The notes: generated by a model not told the origin, from the sequence alone. Counted from the stretch's first letter, positions 41,882 through 50,863 are shown. The stretch is 64,000 bases of DNA from Candidatus Gastranaerophilales bacterium (GCA_900769355.1 CAAGGG010000068.1:1-64000); one strand, 5' to 3'. Made by a program: numbers and translations.

Positions 41882-42931
41882 TTACTGAATATCCGCTGAT
41901 AAGCAGTTTTTCTCGTAGTGCAAGCTTTCGGTGAACTTGTTAATTCTTCCCATAACCTCTTTGAACATAGGTAATGGAAGACTTTGTTTTCCGTCAGACA
42001 ATGCATTTTCAGGATCATGGTGAATTTCCATCATAACACCATCTGCACCAACAACAAGTCCTGCTTTTGCCATAGGTTCAATCAAATATCTTTGTCCTGT
42101 TCCGTGGCTAGGGTCAACGATTATAGGTAAGTGGGAGTATTTTTTTATAACAGGAATTGACGCAATATCCATAACGTTACGGGTGAATGCGCTGTCAAAA
42201 CTTCTAATTCCGCGTTCACACAAGATTACGTTTGGATTTCCGTTGTACAAAATGTGCTCTGCCGCAAGTAAAAATTCTCTGATAGTGCTTGCTAAGCCTC
42301 GTTTCAAAATTACAGGTTTTTTGCATTTGCCAACTGCATGAAGTAATTTAAAGTTTTGAGTGTTTCTGGCACCAATCTGTAAAACGTCTACGTATTCGCA
42401 CATCATGTCTAAATCTGCTGCGTCCATAACCTCTGAAACGGTTAACAAACCTGTCTCTTCGCTTGCTCGTTTCAAATATTTCAATGCTTTTTCACCATAA
42501 CCCTGAAAGTCATAAGGTGAAGTTCTCGGTTTGAAAGCACCGCCACGAAGAAATTCACAACCCATTTCTTTTGCCGCAAATGCAACTTTTTGTAATCCTT
42601 CATAATCTTCTTCAACAGAACAAGGACCAACCATCATAACAGGTTTGTTGTTGCCGCCGATTTTAACGCCGTTCGGAAACTCAATAACTGTGTCATCGGG
42701 TTTTCTGTCTCGAGATGCTAAACGGAAAGGTTCTCTGATAATTTTGACTTCCTTAACTCCGTCAAATGCTGAAACACGCCCAGGAGTAACTGTTGTTTTG
42801 TCGCCGATTGCATCAATTACAGTGTGAACTTGTCCTTGATTAAATCTTATGTCAAAGCCGTTGTCTTTCAAAAAATCAATAACTCTTTGGACTTGAACTT
42901 TGGTAGCATTGCGCTCCATAATTATAATCAT
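41882..42931 (-). CDS. aroF: 3-deoxy-7-phosphoheptulonate (DAHP) synthase, AroF/KDOPS-like type
   Basis: First step of the shikimate pathway: condenses PEP and erythrose 4-phosphate. 349 aa. A short ferredoxin-like regulatory domain at about 1-70 is followed by the barrel: VMMVGPCSVE, 'LRGGAFKPRTSPYDFQG', 'LQIGARNTQNF', 'KPVILKRG', 'CERGIRSFD' and 'PIIVDPSHGTG'. This is the type I-beta enzyme with N-terminal extension (Thermotoga type). AGGAGA precedes the ATG. Third gene of a minus-strand group with two TPR proteins upstream (60-base gap). Confidence 0.93.
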   Translation of the reverse strand: MIIIMERNATKVQVQRVIDFLKDNGFDIRFNQGQVHTVIDAIGDKTTVTPGRVSAFDGVKEVKIIREPFRLASRDRKPDDTVIEFPNGVKIGGNNKPVMMVGPCSVEEDYEGLQKVAFAAKEMGCEFLRGGAFKPRTSPYDFQGYGEKALKYLKRASEETGLLTVSEVMDAADLDMMCEYVDVLQIGARNTQNFKLLHAVGKCKKPVILKRGLASTIREFLLAAEHILYNGNPNVILCERGIRSFDSAFTRNVMDIASIPVIKKYSHLPIIVDPSHGTGQRYLIEPMAKAGLVVGADGVMMEIHHDPENALSDGKQSLPLPMFKEVMGRINKFTESLHYEKNCLSADIQ

Positions 42932-42991
42932 AAAAATTTTCTCCTATTTAAAGTATTTTGTAAAAATAAGTGTATCACGAACAATTAAACT

Positions 42992-43600
42992 CTACAAATT
43001 ATTTTTTATTTCAATTATATTTTTTAATAGATTTTCGGTAGGGTAATATTCGGGTAATATCCGTAAACCGTTCTCCAAGGCTTTTTGCGCCTCATCAAGT
43101 TTGCCTTGGCTAAAATAGATGTAGCCAAGTAAATAGTGAAGTTCCGGATCGTGATAAAAATAACTTTTTGCTCTGTTCAAGAAGAATAGTCCTTGCTCAA
43201 CAAGTCCGTTATTGTACAAAACTCGTCCGATAAATTTGTGTACTTCAGGATTAATGGTGTACATATAGTCTGCATATCGAATAATTTTTTCGACATAATC
43301 GCCCTTGTAGTAGGTTATTAGAATGTTCAAATCAATTTCCAGAAAGTTTCTCAGCTCAAAATATGACGGATATTCTTGCGCTTCGCCTTCTATTAAAGAA
43401 ATCATAAAAAGAGCCCAATGCGCACGAATATCATTGTTTTCAATTGCAGAAAACAGTTTTTTAGCCCCTTCTACGTCTTCACAAAGCAATCTTGCGTATG
43501 CTAATTCCAGCATGTTACCGTTTTTGACGAAAAATTGCTGACAGTCGTCAATTTTTCCTGTCAACAATTCTTCTTTTGCTTTTTGATAATTTAAAACCAT
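42992..43600 (-). CDS. TPR-repeat protein (202 aa)
   Basis: Helical repeats throughout, the clearest near the C-terminus (ELHYLLGYIYFSQGKLDEAQKALENGLRI is of TPR type). No signal peptide. It starts eight bases after the upstream TPR gene, so the pair is cotranscribed. Probably a protein-interaction scaffold; partner unknown. Confidence 0.7.
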   Translation of the reverse strand: MVLNYQKAKEELLTGKIDDCQQFFVKNGNMLELAYARLLCEDVEGAKKLFSAIENNDIRAHWALFMISLIEGEAQEYPSYFELRNFLEIDLNILITYYKGDYVEKIIRYADYMYTINPEVHKFIGRVLYNNGLVEQGLFFLNRAKSYFYHDPELHYLLGYIYFSQGKLDEAQKALENGLRILPEYYPTENLLKNIIEIKNNL

Positions 43601-43608
43601 AAATTCTA

Positions 43609-44601
43609 TTAATAATTATTATTGTTGTTACTATTTGCGAAACTAAAATCTGACATCATTGAATTCATCATAACAGCTTGCATAAGCCTTGGGTCAACGT
43701 TTTCACCTTTCTGAGCCTGTGTCATTAACATCGGTAAAACTGTATTCATCATGTTGTTATTATTGTTATTGTTGCCACCCAAAAGCATACTCATTTCAGT
43801 CATTCTCGGATCTTGATATTGTGACATTTGCGCATAAGGATTTGAGTTTTCAGTTTGAACAGAAACATTTAGTCCGGCTTCTTTCAATGTATTAACAGCT
43901 TTCAAAACTTCTTCATCAGAAACCTGTGCGATTTTAATTGTTTCTTCTGCTTCTGATTTGCTGTTGTCAAACTTCTTAATTCTTTGGATATCTTTGTTTT
44001 CAAGGTTGTCTTTTTGGTTAATTGTTTCTTTGATATTTGTGAGTTGTTTTTGGCGAATTTCATTATTCAACTCTGGAGAAAGTCCGTTGCCATAAGGTGC
44101 TTTGATGAATTTATCCAAATCATCAAGTTGTTCTTCTTGTTTAGTGGCTTGTGCTTCTGGGTGACAAGCCGGTCCATCGGTCAAGCAATCACGTCCTTTT
44201 GTTGCATAGTTTACTAAATATTGGTTTGGATTAAGTGCGATAACCTTGTTATAAGCAGCAACTGCTTCCTCTTTTTTGCCCAAATGAGTGTTTACCAAAG
44301 CTAAATAGTAGTAGGCAACAGCGTTAGAAGGTTGTTTTTTTAATAATGAATAAATTTCTTGCATGCAGCCAGAATAGTTGCCCATCTTGTATTTTGCGGC
44401 AATACTTTTTGTTGTAGCGTTCGGGTAATAAGCTCGTTGTGAATTGAAATCGATTGTTTTTGTGGTGGTGGAAGTAGAACTTGAAGAAGCAGAACTACCA
44501 GAACCGTTCAATGGTGGTAAGTTTTCAACACCTGCTGAGAATACGCTCATTGAGCCGAAAGTCAATAATAATCCAATTGCTAACAAAACTTTTTTATTCA
44601 T
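43609..44601 (-). CDS. Exported TPR protein with Asn-rich tail (330 aa)
   Basis: Signal peptide (MNKKVLLAIGLLLTFGSMSVFSAG), Ser/Thr linker, then a TPR block at about 70-125 (AKYKMGNYSGCMQEIYSLLKK; AVAYYYLALVNTHLGKKEEA; ALNPNQYL). Then charged helices and a C-terminus rich in Asn, Met and Gln with runs of 5-6 Asn. Likely periplasmic. The Asn runs are encoded by AAT/AAC repeats, so length could vary between strains. Cotranscribed with the 202-aa TPR gene. Confidence 0.75.
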   Translation of the reverse strand: MNKKVLLAIGLLLTFGSMSVFSAGVENLPPLNGSGSSASSSSTSTTTKTIDFNSQRAYYPNATTKSIAAKYKMGNYSGCMQEIYSLLKKQPSNAVAYYYLALVNTHLGKKEEAVAAYNKVIALNPNQYLVNYATKGRDCLTDGPACHPEAQATKQEEQLDDLDKFIKAPYGNGLSPELNNEIRQKQLTNIKETINQKDNLENKDIQRIKKFDNSKSEAEETIKIAQVSDEEVLKAVNTLKEAGLNVSVQTENSNPYAQMSQYQDPRMTEMSMLLGGNNNNNNNMMNTVLPMLMTQAQKGENVDPRLMQAVMMNSMMSDFSFANSNNNNNY

Positions 44602-44707
44602 TTTTATATCCTTTTTCTCTTCTTTTAATTATTTTTTTGTTTAAATCAAACTTTTTCACATCTATTATATTATACTTTCCCAAATATTCATAATATAAAC
44701 AGATGAT

Positions 44708-45253
44708 TTATCGTAAGCTAAATTTGCAGCCGCAGTAATTTTGTCTGTATAAGCCTAATTCTTTGGAAATTTTGTTTGTTTTTAAAAATCCGTCTTTCTT
44801 TTTAAAATCTATTGCAAGGAATTCCAAATTATTTTCTTGGGCAATTTGTTGACCTATTTCTGAAAGTTTTTGAAAGTTTTTGTGAGGGCTAATTACAATT
44901 GAGGTGGTAAAAGTTTTTATTCCTCGAGATTTTGTAAATTCTGCCGTCTTTTTTAGGCGAAGTTCAAAACATTTGTCGCATCTTTTTCCACGTTCTGGCT
45001 CAAGTTCTAAGCCGTTTGCGACTTTGTAAAACTCTTCGGGATTATATTCCGCTTCAACCAACTCGCAGCCAAAATGAGCGCATAGTGTGCGTTCTGCATC
45101 AAGCCGTTTTTGGTATTCTTCTGCGGGATAAATATTAGGGTTGTAAAAATACACAACAACTTGATATCCTGCATCTATCAAGCTAGACACAGGATATCCG
45201 GAACAAATTCCGCAACAGGCGTGAAGAACTATTTTATTTTTCTTCTGCTCCAT
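44708..45253 (-). CDS. queH: Epoxyqueuosine reductase QueH
   Basis: Last step of queuosine biosynthesis in tRNA, the non-homologous replacement of QueG. 181 aa. HACCGICS (C13, C14, C17), the YNPNIYP segment, RCDKCFELRL and the C-terminal NYCGC are the cysteines that bind an Fe-S cluster and metal in this family (formerly DUF208). It overlaps the end of the VKOR-DsbA gene by 20 bases, so the two are coexpressed. Other queuosine genes are not in the window. Confidence 0.9.
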   Translation of the reverse strand: MEQKKNKIVLHACCGICSGYPVSSLIDAGYQVVVYFYNPNIYPAEEYQKRLDAERTLCAHFGCELVEAEYNPEEFYKVANGLELEPERGKRCDKCFELRLKKTAEFTKSRGIKTFTTSIVISPHKNFQKLSEIGQQIAQENNLEFLAIDFKKKDGFLKTNKISKELGLYRQNYCGCKFSLR

Positions 45254-46427
45254 ACTTTTTCACCCATTCTTTAAATTCCTTGTATGTTTTCACTCCAACG
45301 TAAGCCTCGTTGTTAATCATAGTTGTTGGAGTTCCGTTTATGCCTTTGTGAGCGGCAAAATCAATATCTGCTTTAATTTTTTCAAAAGTTTCAGTACTGT
45401 TTGCGTCTTCTTGAAGTTTTTGAGTGTCAAATTTTGCTTTTTTTGCTAATTTTAAAATTGCTTCTTCTGTTTGCGGTTTGTTTTCAAACAAAATCTCATT
45501 CATTTCCCATAGACGTCCTTGTTTTTCTGCAGCAACAGAATATCTCGCATCTACGCAAGAGCCAACGTGGAATGGAGCTTGTAAGTAAGGATTACATTCT
45601 GTATCCAACGGATAATTCCTGTGAACGATTTTGACATTTTTCATTTCTTTTGCAAGTTTATGCATCATAACGTTGTGCACAGGGCAAATCGGACATTGAT
45701 AGTCTGAATATACGTTTACAACAACTTTTGCATTCTCATCACCCAAAAGATTTCCCTTTACGGCATATTGATTTTTCTTATGTCTGAATTCTTTGAATTC
45801 CATTTGTCGTTTAACCTGCGGAGCGAACTTAAACGTAACTCTTGTGTATGTTAAAAAACCGACAGCAACTGCCATTACAGCGATAAATGCGATTAAATAT
45901 TTTTTGATTTTGATTGCATCTAAAAAGTCTTGAACACTTTGTTTAATAGAATGAACAAAGCCGCCGTTTTGGAAATCCGTTGCAACACAACCGATTGCGA
46001 GGTTCAAGATGTATGTGAAAGCGCACAAAATACATAGCTTTTTAATGTCAAATAGACTTAAACATAACAAAATCATAGAAACAATGAATGCAAATAAGCC
46101 TAATGATGCGATGTAATCAAGTGGATTTTTGAAAACTTCCATAAACTTAAATAGTTTTATGTTTTTTAATTTGTCAGCAAAAAGCATTACAAAAACAAAT
46201 GCATAGTAGAACATTCCCCAATATGCCAGTGGAATTCCTAAAAATTGGGATTCTGTGGTTCTTGCAATCCCGTCACAGTCAATAAATTCATTTATTGAAC
46301 AAAAACTCGGGAGCGCAAACTGATCAAAATTCGCGCTATAATAAATTATAGCAAGTTTAATTGTTGTAATTATGCCGACAAGTGCTATTGCCGCGATTGA
46401 AATCTTTTTCTTCATTGCCTTTTCCAT
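45234..46427 (-). CDS. VKOR-DsbA fusion, disulfide-forming membrane protein (397 aa)
   Basis: Start taken at MEKAMKKK behind AGGAGAACTTTATT; the upstream start adds 12 residues. Residues about 5-190 form a vitamin K epoxide reductase domain with five helices, the loop cysteines CSINEFIDCD and the CILC redox motif. A further helix (about 200-220) leads to a DsbA/thioredoxin-like domain with CPIC and the cis-Pro loop (NGTPTTMINN). The fusion makes disulfides in exported proteins using quinone. Cyanobacteria carry VKOR-thioredoxin fusions. It fits with the Cys-rich secreted proteins and prepilins of this window. Confidence 0.9.
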   Translation of the reverse strand: MEKAMKKKISIAAIALVGIITTIKLAIIYYSANFDQFALPSFCSINEFIDCDGIARTTESQFLGIPLAYWGMFYYAFVFVMLFADKLKNIKLFKFMEVFKNPLDYIASLGLFAFIVSMILLCLSLFDIKKLCILCAFTYILNLAIGCVATDFQNGGFVHSIKQSVQDFLDAIKIKKYLIAFIAVMAVAVGFLTYTRVTFKFAPQVKRQMEFKEFRHKKNQYAVKGNLLGDENAKVVVNVYSDYQCPICPVHNVMMHKLAKEMKNVKIVHRNYPLDTECNPYLQAPFHVGSCVDARYSVAAEKQGRLWEMNEILFENKPQTEEAILKLAKKAKFDTQKLQEDANSTETFEKIKADIDFAAHKGINGTPTTMINNEAYVGVKTYKEFKEWVKKYGAEEK

Positions 46428-46604
46428 AAATAAAGTTCTCCTATCAATAACGTTATGATACAATTTTTACAAAAATAAATCAATACCGCAAGGAAGAATA
46501 TTTTAATCCTCTATTTGGGTAATTTTTGTGTTTAATTCAGGTACTTGAATAAATATTAATAATATGTTATAATTAGGACACGTAGTATTTTTCGAGAGGT
46601 TGAT

Positions 46605-47357
46605 TTGAAAAAAAATATTTTTGAGATGTTTCTAAACAGAGTTTTGAATGTCCCATTGTGGATTAAGCAAGTTATGTATCTTAAGCTTGCAGAAGAGATG
46701 CGGGAAAAATCTTGCGAAGACTTTTTGCGAGAACATAAAGACGATATTTTTTCAACTTTTGTTCCGACGTTGACTTTCAAAGGAAAAACGGAGTTAGCAG
46801 AGCATCGCTATGGACTGGATACAAATATTTATAATTTCCTTCAAGGTTGTGCAAACGGATATTGTATGATTGAAATTTCTGTCAACACATTCCTTTCTAT
46901 GGAAGAAGTTGCAAAATATTATGAACTTTGTTTGGAACAAAATTTTGTTAAAAATCCAGAGTCGAAAGAAATTCATGCAATGGCAGGCTATATTGCCGGA
47001 AAATTTAGGATTGGCGAGTATTTTAAACAAAAAGAAGATATCACGGTTGATGATTTGCAACAGGCTATTTTGGCGTATCGAAATGCTAAAGATGCAGGTC
47101 AAGAGAAGAGTTTTGGGGAAATATTGATTGATTTAAAATTTGTAACCGAAAAACAATTGAAGTCGGTTCTTGCATTGAAAGAAGAAGCAAAAAAACGTTT
47201 TATTCTTGATTATACATCTGTTCCTCAACCGTCAACAACATATTCAAATGATACTCAAAAACTTGAAGATGAAGTTGCAAAACTAAAAGACGAAAATATT
47301 AAATTGAAGAGAAAAATGCTTCAATTACTGGAATTGGTAAAGAAAAATGGTCAATAA
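46605..47357 (+). CDS. Hypothetical protein with GspE-N-like segment and coiled coil (250 aa)
   Basis: TTG start behind GAGAGGTTGAT. A helical N-terminal half (about 1-145) carries no known motif. At about 160-200 the pattern 'KSFGEILIDLKFVTEKQLKSVLALKEE' matches the MshEN/GspE N-terminal repeat that often binds c-di-GMP or partners in secretion ATPases. A coiled coil ends the protein. Its end overlaps the start of the asparaginase gene by 11 bases. A regulatory role is possible, not shown. Confidence 0.6.
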   Translation: MKKNIFEMFLNRVLNVPLWIKQVMYLKLAEEMREKSCEDFLREHKDDIFSTFVPTLTFKGKTELAEHRYGLDTNIYNFLQGCANGYCMIEISVNTFLSMEEVAKYYELCLEQNFVKNPESKEIHAMAGYIAGKFRIGEYFKQKEDITVDDLQQAILAYRNAKDAGQEKSFGEILIDLKFVTEKQLKSVLALKEEAKKRFILDYTSVPQPSTTYSNDTQKLEDEVAKLKDENIKLKRKMLQLLELVKKNGQ

Positions 47358-48303
47358 TAATACAGAACCAGAATTGCTTGTAGAATTTGTGAGAGATGGG
47401 CTTGTAGAACAGGAACATTATGGCTTTATCGTGCTTGCGGACAAAAACAGAGCCTTTGATTTTACAGGTGATGCAAAAAGTTATCCGTTCTTTTTAAGAT
47501 CTTGTGCAAAACCTTTGCAAGCAAGTCTTTTGATAGATTATGGAATGGATAAATTCTATGATATGACAGAGGCGGAAATTGCGATTTGTTGCGCATCTCA
47601 CGCCGGAGAAGAAATTCATGTAAAAACAGCAAAAGCTCTTTTAGATAAAATCGGACTTGAGGAAAGTTTCTTGAAATGTGGTTTACATAAACCCTTATCT
47701 AAGACAGAGCAAGCAAAAATGCTGTTAAACGGGGCACCTGTCCATGCACTGCAAAACAATTGTTCCGGAAAACATGTTATGATGCTTGGATTGTGTAAGA
47801 TGAAGGGCTGGGATTTGGAAACTTATGACAAGTCTGAACACCCGCTTCAACGGGCAATAAAAGAGCAAATCTATAAACTTTGTCAAGTGAAAAAGGAGTA
47901 TCCTGTAACAACTGACGGGTGTGGAGTTCCGATAATGTCTATGCCTTTGACAAATATGCTACATGGGTATTTGAACTTGTTCTGTAATCCGAAATATGAA
48001 AAAATCAAAAATGCATTTTTGAATAATCCTTACATAATCGGTGGTGAGGACAGAAGCGATACAAAGATTATTGAAAATTCAAAAAATATTGTTGCAAAAG
48101 TTGGAGCCGGTGGGCTTTGTGTTGTTGTAAATGTTGCAACGGAAGAAGCTTTTGTTGTGAAAATTTGCGATTGCAATATGCAAGCGAGAGAACTTGTTGT
48201 TGCAAAGGTTTTGGAAAATCTTCATTGGGCAAATATTCCGGAAGATAAAGAAATTAAAACTCTTCACGGTCAAAAAGTCGGTGAAATTGAAATTTTGGTA
48301 TAG
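47347..48303 (+). CDS. L-asparaginase II-like protein (318 aa)
   Basis: Matches the AnsA-unrelated asparaginase II family (PF06089 type): 'FFLRSCAKPLQA' with the Ser-x-x-Lys pair of the serine-hydrolase-like active site, 'AICCASHAGEE', 'NNCSGKHVMML', 'YPVTTDGCGVPIMSMPL' and 'GGEDRSDTKII'. It probably hydrolyses asparagine to aspartate and ammonia. Normal length and no signal peptide, so cytoplasmic. It is translationally coupled to the upstream gene. Confidence 0.85.
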   Translation: MVNNNTEPELLVEFVRDGLVEQEHYGFIVLADKNRAFDFTGDAKSYPFFLRSCAKPLQASLLIDYGMDKFYDMTEAEIAICCASHAGEEIHVKTAKALLDKIGLEESFLKCGLHKPLSKTEQAKMLLNGAPVHALQNNCSGKHVMMLGLCKMKGWDLETYDKSEHPLQRAIKEQIYKLCQVKKEYPVTTDGCGVPIMSMPLTNMLHGYLNLFCNPKYEKIKNAFLNNPYIIGGEDRSDTKIIENSKNIVAKVGAGGLCVVVNVATEEAFVVKICDCNMQARELVVAKVLENLHWANIPEDKEIKTLHGQKVGEIEILV

Positions 48304-48368
48304 ACAGTACAATTTTGCTTAATTTTGTTCGGTAGAGGCAAAAATTCTGTAATAGTCGGTGTTAATGT

Positions 48369-48716
48369 TTATATCAAAAAGTTAATGCAGGCACCTTTGT
48401 CGTATTGTTTGATTATGGGGAGCATAAATCTTTCGTATGCCGGAGATGCCATAATATAGGCTTCTTTGCTCCAAGGAAAGAAAACGCAGCCAAATTCTTT
48501 GTCAAAAAATCCTGATTTAGCACGAATTTTTGCTGCAGCAGCCATTTTATCGGTCATTACATTGTTGCAGTAAATCGTTTTATGCCCAAGATTTAAAAAT
48601 CCTGTCTTTTTAAGATGCATTGCGACATTTCGAACGGACTCAAATTTAGGGTTAGAGAGTTTAATTCCGTTGAATGATAAATTGTTTGAAGAGTTGTTTT
48701 GTATTTGCATATTCAT
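48369..48716 (-). CDS. Hypothetical protein with N-terminal NLSFNG motif (115 aa)
   Basis: MNMQIQNNSSNNLSFNGIKLS, then a compact alpha/beta body ending near CINFLI. No signal peptide. The N-terminal N-x-SF-x-G pattern recurs in the 1863-aa protein (NTASFKGG) and in the neighbour at 48746 (NCSFGS). Unrecognised. It is second in a minus-strand pair with a 29-base gap. Confidence 0.55.
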   Translation of the reverse strand: MNMQIQNNSSNNLSFNGIKLSNPKFESVRNVAMHLKKTGFLNLGHKTIYCNNVMTDKMAAAAKIRAKSGFFDKEFGCVFFPWSKEAYIMASPAYERFMLPIIKQYDKGACINFLI

Positions 48717-48745
48717 TCAAAAAACGTGAATAAAAATTTTTGCTA

Positions 48746-49051
48746 TTAATCATTTGATTTTTTGTGGTTTATAAATAAATCATAAATAGTAGCTAGTCCA
48801 ATTCCCACAAATGTGCCTGCTAAAGTGTTTTTCCATTTGCCAACAATGTTTGGAGCTTTGGTTTTTGCAAGAACCTGTTTCCCATCACTTGTGACATGTG
48901 AAACGATATCTGCACCATCAATTTCTTTTAGCGGAATTTTGTAGCCGACAAAAGCGGCAACGCCGGAAATTAGAGGATATTTGATTGGGTTAGAATTCTT
49001 TTTTCTATCGTCACTACCAAAAGAACAGTTCCGTATTGCTTCAATTTTCAT
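48746..49051 (-). CDS. Hypothetical protein (101 aa)
   Basis: MKIEAIRNCSFGSDDRK, a hydrophobic stretch near 28-42 (LISGVAAFVGYKI) and a second near 76-93 (AGTFVGIGLATIYDLFI). Two possible membrane passes, with no signal peptide. It shares the SF-x-G start with its neighbour. Function unknown. Confidence 0.55.
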   Translation of the reverse strand: MKIEAIRNCSFGSDDRKKNSNPIKYPLISGVAAFVGYKIPLKEIDGADIVSHVTSDGKQVLAKTKAPNIVGKWKNTLAGTFVGIGLATIYDLFINHKKSND

Positions 49052-49158
49052 TTAAGTTACCTCTGCTTATATTATAAAATCAACAAGATTTTTTTGATAT
49101 TTTTGACCTTCTTTTTTTACACTCTTTACAAAATTTTTATTTATACTATCATAGTTAT

Positions 49159-49281
49159 ATGAACAGACAATCACGACGAAATGTAAGAGATTTTTAAAGG
49201 CTTGTTATAAGACACGCTTACATTCGTTGTAAAAAAGTTTTTTATTTCAAGACCTTTCCCCCCGAAGGGTCATTTTTTTTT
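49159..49281 (+). ncRNA. Candidate leader or small RNA with 12-codon Arg-rich ORF and terminator
   Basis: TATACT at 49142; a 12-codon ORF (MNRQSRRNVRDF) from 49159; a near-perfect 13-bp pairing between CGACGAAATGTAAG (about 49174-49188) and CTTACATTCGTTG (about 49217-49229); then a GACC...GGTC hairpin with T9 ending at about 49281. The leader-peptide, hairpin and terminator layout resembles an attenuator. It is separated from the gene at 49490 by 200 bases. Confidence 0.4.
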
Positions 49282-49362
49282 GTTAATAATCGTAAACAAA
49301 TTCAATTTATTAGGCAAAAATAAACATTGATGTTACTTATAGAAAAAGTGAAAGGTAGAAGA

Positions 49363-49446
49363 ATGCAAGAAAATATCCGACGAACCTCAATAATAAAGGC
49401 GAATGCCCCAATCGTCAAATTAATGAACTTAATTTGGGGTCTATAG
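49363..49446 (+). CDS. 27-aa mini-ORF in leader of the gene at 49490
   Basis: ATG behind AAAGGTAGAAG encodes MQENIRRTSIIKANAPIVKL-MNLIWGL. Basic and hydrophobic. It overlaps the stem of the leader structure at 49398-49475, so its translation would open that structure. Possibly a regulatory leader peptide, otherwise chance. Confidence 0.3.
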   Translation: MQENIRRTSIIKANAPIVKLMNLIWGL

Positions 49447-49475
49447 TACTTAATTATTGAGTGGTGATTTTCGCC
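49398..49475 (+). promoter_or_regulatory. Structured 5' leader ending at the ribosome site
   Basis: Outer pairing GGCGAA (49398-49403) with TTCGCC (49470-49475); inner pairing CCCCAA (49406-49411) with TTGGGG (49434-49439) plus AAATTAA/TTAATTT. The purine-rich ribosome site (GGGAAGGA) begins three bases after the outer stem. Could be a translational switch. It matches no riboswitch consensus that can be recognised by eye. Confidence 0.4.
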
Positions 49476-49489
49476 ACGGGAAGGAAAAA

Positions 49490-50863
49490 ATGATACCCGC
49501 AATTACTGCAAGCAGCATATATTCAACATTAGGAAACAGCAACTCCCTTGTCCCTATGGCTATCAAAGACATAGCTAACAGTGTCGGACTTACGGCAGGT
49601 TCTTATATTACAGGCGACAAGCTTGAAGGCAAAGACAGATTTTTAGATGAATTCGGAACACAAGCTATTTGGCTTTTTGGAATTCCGGCATATAAAAAAT
49701 TATTAGATTTAACACTTTACAAAGCATTGAAAATCGATCCGACTTTCGATGTTAGAAATTTTGCTAAAAACAGAGGCAAAATTCTTGAAAAATCAATAGA
49801 ATACGCAGATTCTTCTATCAAAGAGAGCTTGAAAAATGCGACAAAGAACCCTAAATTCAGTAAAAATCTTGCTATGGGAAAATTTGTTGTATCTACTGCA
49901 TTAACAATCCTTTCATACGCAGGTTTGACTAAATACAGACATAATCAAACCAAAAAAGCGGCTCAAAAAGAGATTATGGAAGAAATGAAGCTGATGAACA
50001 AAGATAATCAGGACAAATTCTTCTATACAAATCCGTCAGAAAAGAAAGCTTTTGCAGATCTTCACAAAAAACAACAATCTAAACAGCCGGCTTTCACAGG
50101 AAGTATCCAAGATTTTATGTACAATCCGGTGAAAAACCTAATGATTTTGGACGGTTCTATTACGGCTGAAAGACTCGGAGAATCGAGAAACAAACAGGAA
50201 TTTATCGGTTATTCAATCAAAGAAGGTTCTTTCTGGGCGTTTATGTACTTTGCAAGTAAACCTATTCAAAAATTCTTGGAAAACAGAGTTGAAAAGAATA
50301 AACCTGCTTCAATCGATTTGGACGCAAGAGTTATTGAATGTAAAGAGCTTGAAAAAGCATTTAAAGACGGAACTTTGACAAAGAGTGCAGATAATATTTT
50401 GGGTATGAAAACTTACGAAAATCTACTTGAATTTATCCACAACAATCCTGATGATTTTGTCGTTAAAATGGCTAAAAAATCTGATATTTTACCTACATTG
50501 AAACACGCGACTCAGGCTGATGATGTGGATTACAGAAAATTTATCGATCTTGATGAGTTTCAAGGTGTTGCAGAAAAATTGAAAAAATTAGCGGGTAAAT
50601 TTGAAGAGTTCAAAAATATTCACGGAATAATTATCGAAAAAATCAATGGTGAAAACGTCGATAATACTTTGGGTGCCTTTTTGAAAAACGTTAAAAAACT
50701 GAAAAGAACGTCAATCATTACAAATATCGGTGCATGTATCGGTGCTTTAGGAATTTTGGCTCCGGCATTGATGATTGCGATGAGAAAATTTGACAAAAAT
50801 CAAGGGTTCCAAGTTAAGGAAGATTTGAAAAAAGAGATGCTTGCTAAATCTGAACAGAAATAA
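49490..50863 (+). CDS. Unknown membrane-associated helical protein (457 aa)
   Basis: ATG at 49490 behind GGGAAGGAAAAA; an upstream TTG would add 11 residues. Helical, with hydrophobic segments near 55-70 and 130-145 (FVVSTALTILSYAG), a 'QPAFTGSIQD' segment near 200, one near 240, and a C-terminal hydrophobic helix (about 410-435, IGACIGALGILAPALMIAM). No signal peptide. Unrecognised; similar in style to the 728-aa protein at 29066. It ends in a 20-base convergent overlap with the flavoprotein gene. Confidence 0.75.
   Translation: MIPAITASSIYSTLGNSNSLVPMAIKDIANSVGLTAGSYITGDKLEGKDRFLDEFGTQAIWLFGIPAYKKLLDLTLYKALKIDPTFDVRNFAKNRGKILEKSIEYADSSIKESLKNATKNPKFSKNLAMGKFVVSTALTILSYAGLTKYRHNQTKKAAQKEIMEEMKLMNKDNQDKFFYTNPSEKKAFADLHKKQQSKQPAFTGSIQDFMYNPVKNLMILDGSITAERLGESRNKQEFIGYSIKEGSFWAFMYFASKPIQKFLENRVEKNKPASIDLDARVIECKELEKAFKDGTLTKSADNILGMKTYENLLEFIHNNPDDFVVKMAKKSDILPTLKHATQADDVDYRKFIDLDEFQGVAEKLKKLAGKFEEFKNIHGIIIEKINGENVDNTLGAFLKNVKKLKRTSIITNIGACIGALGILAPALMIAMRKFDKNQGFQVKEDLKKEMLAKSEQK

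Noticed and set aside
46605..47357. Type II secretion ATPase (GspE)
   Set aside because: Only a segment like the N-terminal MshEN repeat is present; no Walker A or ATPase core follows.
49398..49475. Known riboswitch
   Set aside because: Conserved cores of the common classes (TPP, SAM, cobalamin, c-di-GMP, glycine, FMN) could not be matched by eye; listed only as a structured leader.
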